Source: Pyrinomonadaceae bacterium
Lineage (GTDB): Bacteria > Acidobacteriota > Blastocatellia > Pyrinomonadales > Pyrinomonadaceae
DNA: 64,000 bases
NCBI GenBank assembly: GCA_019186825.1
Contig: JABARP010000008.1
Location: forward strand, 81,581-145,580
Reading direction: 5' to 3'
Below are positions 59,101 to 64,000 of the stretch, piece by piece (positions within the stretch are counted from its first letter, which is position 1; each line of letters opens with the position of its first letter). The notes under the pieces are model-generated. The model made no database searches. It was given only the letters and a program-made list of their open reading frames with translations, and had not been told where the DNA came from. A program made the position numbers and the translations under genes.

Positions 59101-59813
59101 GCCTTGCAGGGGATATCCCCGTTGCAGAGGACTTCGATGGCGACAGAAGGGCGGATATAGCGGTATTCCGCCCGACGGACGGCAACTGGTACAGGCTTGA
59201 TTCCTCTACGGGAGCCTTTACTGCCATACACTTTGGTGCAGATGGCGATATCCCTGTCCCTGCTGACTTTGACGGTGACGGGAAGGTGGACCTTTCTGTC
59301 TATCGCCCAGATACAGGCGTATGGCATCGCCTGAACTCCTCCGACGGCTCATACACTGCCGTCAAATGGGGAATAGAGACGGATATACCGATCCCTGCCG
59401 ACCTTGATTCGGACGGGCGTGCGGATATCACTGTCTATCGCAACGGCACATGGTATCGGCTGAACTCCTCGAACATGCAGCTGAGCGTCTCACAGTTCGG
59501 TGTCGCGGGCGATGTGCCTGTTGCAAGGGACTTCGATGGTGACGGACGGCCTGACATATCGGTCTTCCGCCCGTCGAACGGGACATGGCACTACCTGAAC
59601 AACCTGAACAGTGAATACCACTCGATGGGCTTCGGCCAAAGCGGTGACATCCCCGTTGCAAGCGACTACGACGGCGACGGACGCTTTGATGCTGCAGTAT
59701 TCCGCCCGTCGAACGGAACATGGATGCTCAGGCGTTCGGCATCAGGCACCTTCCAGCAGCCATTCGGCACAGCGGGCGACATCCCCGTCCAAAGTGCCCC
59801 GATCGCCCGCTGA
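56142..59813 (+). CDS. Large secreted SBBP beta-propeller / FG-GAP repeat protein
   Basis: From ATG 56142, behind GGAGGG, it has 1223 residues. After an export segment (SRYLYSLFCVALMVWTMVLP) comes a conserved N-terminal domain (about 75-300: YFEENDGQFDDHVKFLARGT, DUF7948-like). Residues about 308-763 are seven SBBP beta-propeller units of about 66 residues (pattern FVTKLNAAGSALLYSTFLGG). Two carboxypeptidase-regulatory/Ig-like folds follow (about 767-945). Residues about 949-1223 hold six FG-GAP/VCBS units with Asp-x-Asp-Gly-Asp calcium loops (QDFDGDGKTDLAVFRPAEGN). It probably sits at the surface or is released. It is divergent from a CadC-like regulator. Confidence 0.88.
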   Translation: MKQSGLLSNVGSVSRYLYSLFCVALMVWTMVLPMPSAAGSMRSAAPGPVVTDKPTQDKPAPSLESVQTSMGDASAYFEENDGQFDDHVKFLARGTGGYDLFLTATDAVYVLHERTADRTPMMPEQHGIEEAERSSQQPQHATAVYMTLSGARRDATFSGTEMLEHKTNYFKGRKEHWRTNIANYRRVETRGIYNGVDMVWHGRERGGVQYDFIVQPGADASQIGWDIRGAHSAEIDAEGSLIIHTDYGDIRQERPYTYQDVNGSRQEVASSFTIDNSTRGDSVAHIGFSLGEYDTAKPLTIDPSVNLSKPSFSTFLGGTDIDEAQSLAVDSADNVYVTGYTYSTEFPTTPGTVDTSHNGESDVFVTKLNAAGTALIYSTYIGGGSGDLGIDLFVDGSGSAYIAGSTTSADFPTTAGAYDPSHNGYSDVFVTKLNTTGSTLTYSTFIGDVGDDYGWGVAVDTAGNAYLTGSTNSANLATTPGAYDTTFNGGQDVFVTKLNATGSAQVYSTFVGGSGTDSGHRIAIDSAGNAYVTGETQDDTTDYPTTSGAPYPTHNGSTDAFVTKLNAAGSALLYSTFLGGISYDTGYGIAVDSSGNAFVTGWTSDAATDYPTTAGAYMTAHNGGLDVFVTKLDAAGSTLTYSTFIGGSGDDQANNIAIDPLGYVFVTGWTADAVTDYPTTAGAYDMTHNGGYDTFVTKLNTTGTALSYSTVIGGIFSDLGTDIAIDSSGNAFVTGYSTGGAPGYPTTPEVFQPEYDGNIDSFVSKFGDYSISGRTVDHLGNALPSSAVALSGDSDGFMLSDSEGYFAFSDTLSLGTYLVSATHLLNNFNPPNYSIQSLNRNKRVTFVGRTITSGPSAALRQLGGAVHSSTSGVGLPFTQMSLVDVFGNIRTTQTDAQGRYVFDNVETGAYYVVFAQRDGYAFQPGTASINFFDEDLGVNFSARPTNLRPVQDFDGDGKTDLAVFRPAEGNWYILRSETNSVEVVRFGLAGDIPVAEDFDGDRRADIAVFRPTDGNWYRLDSSTGAFTAIHFGADGDIPVPADFDGDGKVDLSVYRPDTGVWHRLNSSDGSYTAVKWGIETDIPIPADLDSDGRADITVYRNGTWYRLNSSNMQLSVSQFGVAGDVPVARDFDGDGRPDISVFRPSNGTWHYLNNLNSEYHSMGFGQSGDIPVASDYDGDGRFDAAVFRPSNGTWMLRRSASGTFQQPFGTAGDIPVQSAPIAR

Positions 59814-59822
59814 TCACACAAT

Positions 59823-59871
59823 GGTCAATTCGAATGACGCCGGTCCACACGACGACGTCATTCGAATTACC
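59823..59871. terminator. Inverted repeat after the SBBP gene
   Basis: GGTCAATTCGAATGACG (59823-59839) faces CGTCATTCGAATTACC (59856-59871) with one mismatch-bulge and a 16-base loop. It starts 10 bp past the SBBP stop, so it probably terminates that gene before the next one at 59925. No strong T-run follows. Confidence 0.55.
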
Positions 59872-59924
59872 TTCCTTTGCAGCCGGGTAACCGACTTTTG
59901 CTAACCCACACAAGGAGAAATACG

Positions 59925-61034
59925 ATGCAAAAAATATTAACGATACTTTTCATAGTCACGCTGTCGCTTGCGGCAACCGCTGCAGTTTACGGACAGTTTC
60001 CAATCAGCATTCCGAAGATCCCGAAGATCAGAAAGGACAGGCCATCTTCGTCCAACACCAGCAGCAGCGATGATTCAAGCTCGGACGGTGAGCAATATAC
60101 ATACGAACAAAATCAGGCGTTAAATAGGATCGTTAACGATCCGGATCACCCCAAAAAGTGGCTCGTTCTTCCCTATATGGAGTGTTTCGACAAGCGGCAC
60201 AACTTCCAGCATAACCAATATAAATATGGTCAGGAACGAAGATTTAAATCGAACAAGGAAAAGGTCGATACTCTCACCCGCGAACAAGCGGACCTCGCAC
60301 AATTGGAACGCGATCTTCGGGCGAACGGGATTTCCGAGCGCATCAGGATCTCCAGCGACGGGATGGACGACCTTCGCAATCCTGCGATCTGGCTCGAAAT
60401 TGCGAGCAGGCGGCAAGAGTATCTTCAATGTGTTGTGGCTGGTGTTCCGAAAGCCGGTGAGTGCGGCAAGCTCGACGATATTGCCAAGACCCGCGTAGAT
60501 ACGTACAAAGAGGATCTCGATGCGTTGCTCAAGGAAGCAAAGTCTTTTAACGGAGACCGAGGATGGTATTCCTCCAGATACAGGGAAGATTGGCTGCTCG
60601 CTGCGATCTCACCTTCGAAAAGGCAAAAGCTTGCTACAGAATATGGGGACCTTTATCCGTGCATCTCCGGCCTTTTGGACGAGATCCAGGCAGCCGCAAA
60701 GCAAACACTGCCGAAATACACGCTGTATTCCTACAACGTTCGAAACCCGGCGGCCGAACGCGTCCTCCGCAGTGCTATAAGCGACCTCAATCTGGCAAAA
60801 GTGTTCAAGATCGGCCTGCTTGAGTCCTCATGGCTTATGGAGAAAAACTCGATCGGTATTCCCATAAATCGGTTCAAGCACGGAGCGATCTGGGTCAAGT
60901 ATCCAAGCGTGGATCACGGGTACTGTCAGATCCTGTGGATAAACATCGTTCAGGAATACGCCGGCGGCGGCACCTGGGGTTCTCCATATGGGAACTTTAT
61001 CCGAAATGAGCCCGCGGGGTGCCCGACAAAATGA
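59925..61034 (+). CDS. Secreted hypothetical protein with Ser-rich linker
   Basis: 369 residues from ATG 59925 (good site AAGGAGAAATACG) with a signal peptide (MQKILTILFIVTLSLAATAA). A short basic IPKIPKIRKDRPSSSNTSSS linker leads into a mainly helical domain with conserved-looking pairs of cysteines (YMECFDKRHNF, YLQCVVAG, GECGKL, LYPCISG, YCQILWI, PAGCPTK) that could form disulfides. I do not recognise the family. It opens a run of five genes with separate ribosome sites that ends at an RHS gene on the other strand. Its stop overlaps the next start in ATGA fashion. Confidence 0.6.
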   Translation: MQKILTILFIVTLSLAATAAVYGQFPISIPKIPKIRKDRPSSSNTSSSDDSSSDGEQYTYEQNQALNRIVNDPDHPKKWLVLPYMECFDKRHNFQHNQYKYGQERRFKSNKEKVDTLTREQADLAQLERDLRANGISERIRISSDGMDDLRNPAIWLEIASRRQEYLQCVVAGVPKAGECGKLDDIAKTRVDTYKEDLDALLKEAKSFNGDRGWYSSRYREDWLLAAISPSKRQKLATEYGDLYPCISGLLDEIQAAAKQTLPKYTLYSYNVRNPAAERVLRSAISDLNLAKVFKIGLLESSWLMEKNSIGIPINRFKHGAIWVKYPSVDHGYCQILWINIVQEYAGGGTWGSPYGNFIRNEPAGCPTK

Positions 61035-61603
61035 CGCAGTCCGGGGTCTCAATGGCAAAAGGCGTTTTGACGAACCGAGCAACCATCGGCGCGGTGTTGC
61101 TCGTTGCGCTGTTGGCGGCTGTGCCCAACTCACACGCACAGTCGCCGCAGCCGGCTTTTGGCGGCGAACCGGCCTGGGTCGTTACCACATTCTACAAATG
61201 GGTGCTCGGGACGATGGTGGATAAGAGTTCGCCGATCAAGCAGAAGAGAGTGATGGCGACATGGCTTTCAAAGAGCCTACACCGCTGGCTCTATACAAAC
61301 GCCGATCGGGAGGAGCGGGAATCCTATCTTGTCCCGGGAAATGACTTTATCGATGCCTGGGTTGATGAGATCAAGATCGTCGATACGAAAGTCGATGCGA
61401 AACGCGCTGCGGTCAAGGTCGAACTCGGAAAGCCGGGCAGGGATGATGATTTTGTCAATCACATCCTTGTCAACCTAAAGGTCGAGGGTGGCGTGTGGCG
61501 GATCGATTGCATTCGCTCGAATGACGACGATACGGAAGACGCATACGTGTTCGATCCAAAACTCGATCCGCCGGGGTGCAAGCCTGTGTCGAAATCGCCT
61601 TGA
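61031..61603 (+). CDS. Secreted hypothetical protein, DUF3828-like
   Basis: 190 residues from ATG 61031, overlapping the previous stop by four bases. It has a signal peptide (NRATIGAVLLVALLAAVPNSHA). The mature part starts TFYKWVLGTMVDKSSP and ends with VNLKVEGGVWRIDCIRSND, a beta-rich layout like small DUF3828/NTF2-like periplasmic proteins that end in a G-x-W-x-I-D strand. The likeness is weak. Translational overlap with its upstream neighbour suggests the two work together. Confidence 0.55.
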   Translation: MTQSGVSMAKGVLTNRATIGAVLLVALLAAVPNSHAQSPQPAFGGEPAWVVTTFYKWVLGTMVDKSSPIKQKRVMATWLSKSLHRWLYTNADREERESYLVPGNDFIDAWVDEIKIVDTKVDAKRAAVKVELGKPGRDDDFVNHILVNLKVEGGVWRIDCIRSNDDDTEDAYVFDPKLDPPGCKPVSKSP

Positions 61604-61635
61604 GCTTGAGTTGGCAAAGTAAGGAGAAAGACCCT

Positions 61636-62238
61636 ATGGAATATTACGTTAGTTCAAATGGATCACAAACGGGACCTTTGCCGGAGGCAGAGATCATAGA
61701 GGCCCTAAAAGCGGGTCGTTTCTTGCCGACAGACCTTGGTATTGAACCCGGCAAGTCCGACTGGCGGGCCCTAAGCGAGATATTTCCCGATGCTGTCCCG
61801 TCCGCGAAGAAAGGCGGCTGTCGAAGGCCATTGGGGTGGTTCCTCGTTGCATGCGGCATCCTCATTCTGTGCGTCGGCGGCCTTCTTGCGGTGCTCGTTT
61901 ATCGAAATATGCAGTTTTCCTCCTCCGGGTTGGTATGTAAGTTGGCGGATGAATCCCACGCACGGGTGGACGGGCTCTCGGGCTTGATGAAGCAAAGAGG
62001 TCTTCTCGACATCAGACTTGATGACTCGAGACGGATCGCTAGCCTTTCGCGGGAGGACCGCGAACTTTTGAACGATTTTCAGGATGCAATAAAGGTCGCG
62101 GACTCAAATAGCCGGAGCTGCGGTATGGCGAAAAGAGCTGAGCGAACGATGCAGATCGAAACGGCAGCCGTCGTGTTCTTTGGGCTTATTGTGTTGCTTC
62201 TTGGATTTGTCTTACGTCGCAAGCCAAAACAGGCGTAA
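61636..62238 (+). CDS. GYF_2 (DUF4339) domain membrane protein
   Basis: 200 residues from ATG 61636 (AAGGAGAAAGACC upstream). The first 52 residues are a GYF_2 domain: MEYYVSSNGSQTGPLPEAEI and a later DWRALSEIFPD, which bind proline-rich peptides in known members. Two membrane helices follow (about 63-90, WFLVACGILILCVGGLLAVL; and C-terminal TAAVVFFGLIVLLLGFVL). Between them is a soluble loop of about 85 residues. The topology puts the GYF_2 domain in the cytoplasm. No known pathway role. Confidence 0.7.
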   Translation: MEYYVSSNGSQTGPLPEAEIIEALKAGRFLPTDLGIEPGKSDWRALSEIFPDAVPSAKKGGCRRPLGWFLVACGILILCVGGLLAVLVYRNMQFSSSGLVCKLADESHARVDGLSGLMKQRGLLDIRLDDSRRIASLSREDRELLNDFQDAIKVADSNSRSCGMAKRAERTMQIETAAVVFFGLIVLLLGFVLRRKPKQA

Positions 62239-62291
62239 CGGATGAATTGCAACCCGTTGCCCCGCTACAGAAATTATAAGGAGGAAGGTTG

Positions 62292-62951
62292 ATGTCGAAC
62301 ATATTCTGGAGAAATATCACACGGTACGCGAGCGAAGAAGAGCGTTGGGCAGCAGTCTTGGGTGGTAACAATCTAGACTTTGCACGTTGGTTGGAGTCAC
62401 CGTTAATAAAGCGTTGGATGACGAATGAGGCGGCCGGCGCAGCTGCCGCGGCCGAGGCACGACTTGCTGCCGCTACCGCTTCGGTTCGGGCGAGTTCGAT
62501 CTCGATGGCGGCCGCCGACCTCATGACCACAGCGGTTGTGCCGCTCCAGATCTGGGTGCATGTCTATTTAATGCTCGGAGCCCCATATTACAAAGCACAG
62601 ATCTTGGTCCGCAATGAGAACTTTGTTTCGGGCTTTACGCAAGGGTTCGTAACCGGCCTCTTGAAATGGGACTGGACACACACGAGGGCGCGGTTCGTAC
62701 GCTTTTGCCCGGATTTCAACACATCCGGTGCTGTCGACCTCGGCTTCATTTCGGCGAACGCGCGTAACGAGGGCCTAAGAAACGGATACATCCACGCATC
62801 GCTCCTGCCGGATCCTATAAAGAAAAAATTCCTCGCGCATTTGAAGTCTCTCTCGCCGAGTACACATGCCGGCAACTGGAGCCGAAACGAACAGATAAGT
62901 TACGTCATCGAGCTGGCAGCGGCAGGAAGGCGAGCGCAGTTTTTCAAGTAA
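62292..62951 (+). CDS. Hypothetical protein with Ala-rich helix and hydrophobic segment
   Basis: 219 residues from ATG 62292, with the strong site AAGGAGGAAGG. The N-terminal 40 residues are polar (RYASEEERWAAVLGGNNLDF). An Ala-rich helix (EAAGAAAAAEARLAAATASV) leads to a hydrophobic stretch around VVPLQIWVHVYLMLGAPYY and GFTQGFVTGLLKWDW. I do not recognise the family. It is located between a GYF_2 protein and a lipoprotein in a run of unknown genes next to an RHS gene, so an effector or partner role is possible but unproven. Confidence 0.55.
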   Translation: MSNIFWRNITRYASEEERWAAVLGGNNLDFARWLESPLIKRWMTNEAAGAAAAAEARLAAATASVRASSISMAAADLMTTAVVPLQIWVHVYLMLGAPYYKAQILVRNENFVSGFTQGFVTGLLKWDWTHTRARFVRFCPDFNTSGAVDLGFISANARNEGLRNGYIHASLLPDPIKKKFLAHLKSLSPSTHAGNWSRNEQISYVIELAAAGRRAQFFK

Positions 62952-62985
62952 ACCAAGGACAAGCGGATATCAACCGACACATTTG

Positions 62986-63600
62986 ATGAACACTATGAAA
63001 AAGAACCGATGCATCGACGTATTACTCATCTTTTGCCTTCTCTGGCTCGGATGCGGAGGCGAGAACATTCCGCCTGAGAGCGCCCGTGTTTACAAGGTGA
63101 TGCAGGATAAGGCGAACGAACTCGGCAGCCTGGAAGCCGCGGTAAAACTCGATCCATCTGCCGCGATCAAGGGCAAGACCGCGATCGTCGTTCATTGGCA
63201 CGACAGTATTGTCGACAAGCCCGAAGATTATCGGATCGAAGGATACACGCAGTACTTCGACGGCATTGCGAAGGCAAAGGTTCTCGACCCCTGGGGCCTG
63301 ACGCCCGAGACAGTTCCAACGACACCGAGCGAGATCGAAACGCTCGTCCGCATATCCTGCGGGAAAGGCGACAGGATCGGGACCTTCCCGGCAGAAAGAC
63401 GCGCGCCTGTTCCGGCCTATCGAAGGGACTGTCTTGTTGACATCATCGACTACAAGACGAAGACGGTCGTCTCACGCGAAACATTTTTCAGCTCCGAGAT
63501 CGATCCGCATACACGCGTGCTGCCGATCGACCAGGAGGTTGTCGCCTCTCCGCCATACGAAGATATCAAAAGCTACGTGAAAAACTTCAAACGAGAGTAA
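62986..63600 (+). CDS. Putative lipoprotein of unknown function
   Basis: 204 residues from ATG 62986 (62995 is an alternative). The signal region ends in the lipobox-like LLWLGCGG with Cys at about residue 24, so the mature protein would be lipid-anchored. The rest is a beta-rich domain (GKTAIVVHWHDSIVDKPEDY, VRISCGKGDRIGTFPAERRA, VSRETFFSSEIDPHTRVL). The family is not recognised. It ends 1 bp from the truncated RHS gene on the opposite strand, whose coding end overlaps this gene's last bases. Confidence 0.6.
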   Translation: MNTMKKNRCIDVLLIFCLLWLGCGGENIPPESARVYKVMQDKANELGSLEAAVKLDPSAAIKGKTAIVVHWHDSIVDKPEDYRIEGYTQYFDGIAKAKVLDPWGLTPETVPTTPSEIETLVRISCGKGDRIGTFPAERRAPVPAYRRDCLVDIIDYKTKTVVSRETFFSSEIDPHTRVLPIDQEVVASPPYEDIKSYVKNFKRE

Positions 63601-64000
63601 ACGGAGCGCGGACACTCTTGTCCGCATAAGCGTCGCCGCCGTCGATCTCTTCGCCGAACGGATGATAATCGTGCCTCGCGATCACCGCACCCGACGCGTC
63701 GGTGTTGATGCGCGGGGAACCCAAATGATCGGTCGTCAGATAATTCACCTTCGCCGTCGCGGCCGGCTCAACGTTCGTCGAATACTCAGCCACCATCTTA
63801 CTTGATGCATCGTAAGCGAAAACCGTTGTTTCACCCGCCGAAGGTACAAACTTCTTGATCCGCTTCCCATCGCCGTCGTAGGTGTATTGGCCAAGCGTGC
63901 CGCTCGCATTCGAGGCCATGACCATCTTGTTCTCTGCGTCGTAGATGTACGTCTGGCCATTCGCATCCGCGATCGTGTTGCCCGCCGCATCGTAAACGTA
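63587..64000 (-). CDS. RHS-repeat protein, C-terminal part truncated; N-terminus beyond the window
   Basis: The frame enters from the right edge and shows RHS/YD repeats (YVYDAAGNTIADANGQTYIY, YTYDGDGKRIKKF, VFAYDASSKMVAEYS) and the RHS-core region TDHLGSPRINTDASGAVIAR followed by YHPFGEEI. RHS proteins form shells around C-terminal toxins. Normally HPFGE is followed by a conserved F-T-G-x-E-R-D...A-R-Y-Y segment and then the toxin. Here the frame stops soon after, at DKSVRAPFTLV. The core end and any toxin are lost where it meets the lipoprotein gene. So it is a remnant or a displaced tip end. Confidence 0.75.
   Translation of the reverse strand, partial: YVYDAAGNTIADANGQTYIYDAENKMVMASNASGTLGQYTYDGDGKRIKKFVPSAGETTVFAYDASSKMVAEYSTNVEPAATAKVNYLTTDHLGSPRINTDASGAVIARHDYHPFGEEIDGGDAYADKSVRAPFTLV

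Overview
The window looks like a chromosomal segment of a Gram-negative, non-photosynthetic bacterium with moderately high GC. It most resembles the Acidobacteriota, class Blastocatellia (Pyrinomonadaceae-like). This placement is an inference. It rests on secreted modular proteins ending in repeated D-x-D-G-D-x-x-x-D (FG-GAP) units, SBBP and delta-60 repeat proteins, a CadC-like regulator fused to TPRs, an IS200-type REP transposase, and many secreted peptidases. MurJ, RseP, a PBP4-type enzyme, a PagL-like protein and the non-mevalonate genes ispG and dxr support a diderm. I found no rRNA, tRNA or CRISPR array.

Layout. 1-5565 (minus): a nucleotide-amino-sugar and exopolysaccharide operon (UDP-GlcNAc 2-epimerase, a polysaccharide deacetylase fused to a family 2 glycosyltransferase, a DegT aminotransferase, a Gfo/Idh dehydrogenase and a left-handed beta-helix acyltransferase cut by the window edge). 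5737-15915: lipid and envelope genes (plsC, a secreted M14 peptidase, a delta-60 repeat protein, a SpoIID/LytB-like protein, an S41 peptidase). Inside this block lies a HinP1I-like restriction endonuclease carrying a signal peptide. 16006-19416: housekeeping run miaA-hfq-tmk-holB plus a DUF2752 membrane protein. 19413-26631 (minus): ispG, a four-helix-bundle protein, rseP, dxr, a REP-associated transposase with bipartite hairpin repeats on both sides, and hisS. 26761-31292 (minus): a PagL-like outer-membrane protein between two copies of a short repeat, a gamma carbonic anhydrase, murJ and dacB. 31548-43739 (mostly plus): an archaeal-type Ogg, a TPR-retropepsin, a PIN protein, an HtrA protease, a CysQ-like phosphatase, an SbcD/Mre11 nuclease, tandem intergenic repeats and two large secreted nucleases. 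43740-53718 (mostly minus): acpS, pgeF (divergent, 5' ends overlapping), a DsbD-N-like protein, rlmN, a sugar epimerase, an RDD protein, a sigma/anti-sigma pair, a hydrolase and fumC. 54050-64000: a CadC-like regulator divergent from a 1223-residue SBBP/FG-GAP protein, five unrecognised genes, and an RHS-repeat gene that loses its conserved end and runs off the right edge.

Most notable. The protein at 13501-14331 matches the HinP1I restriction endonuclease along nearly its whole length but begins with a secretory signal peptide, and no methyltransferase gene is visible in the window. With the two other secreted nucleases at 40110-43739, it suggests this organism processes DNA outside the cytoplasm. 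Other points are the REP hairpins with compensatory stem changes around the transposase, an ECF-type sigma factor ending in a hydrophobic helix, a 16-bp motif shared upstream of dxr and fumC, and the unexplained gene cluster beside the truncated RHS gene.
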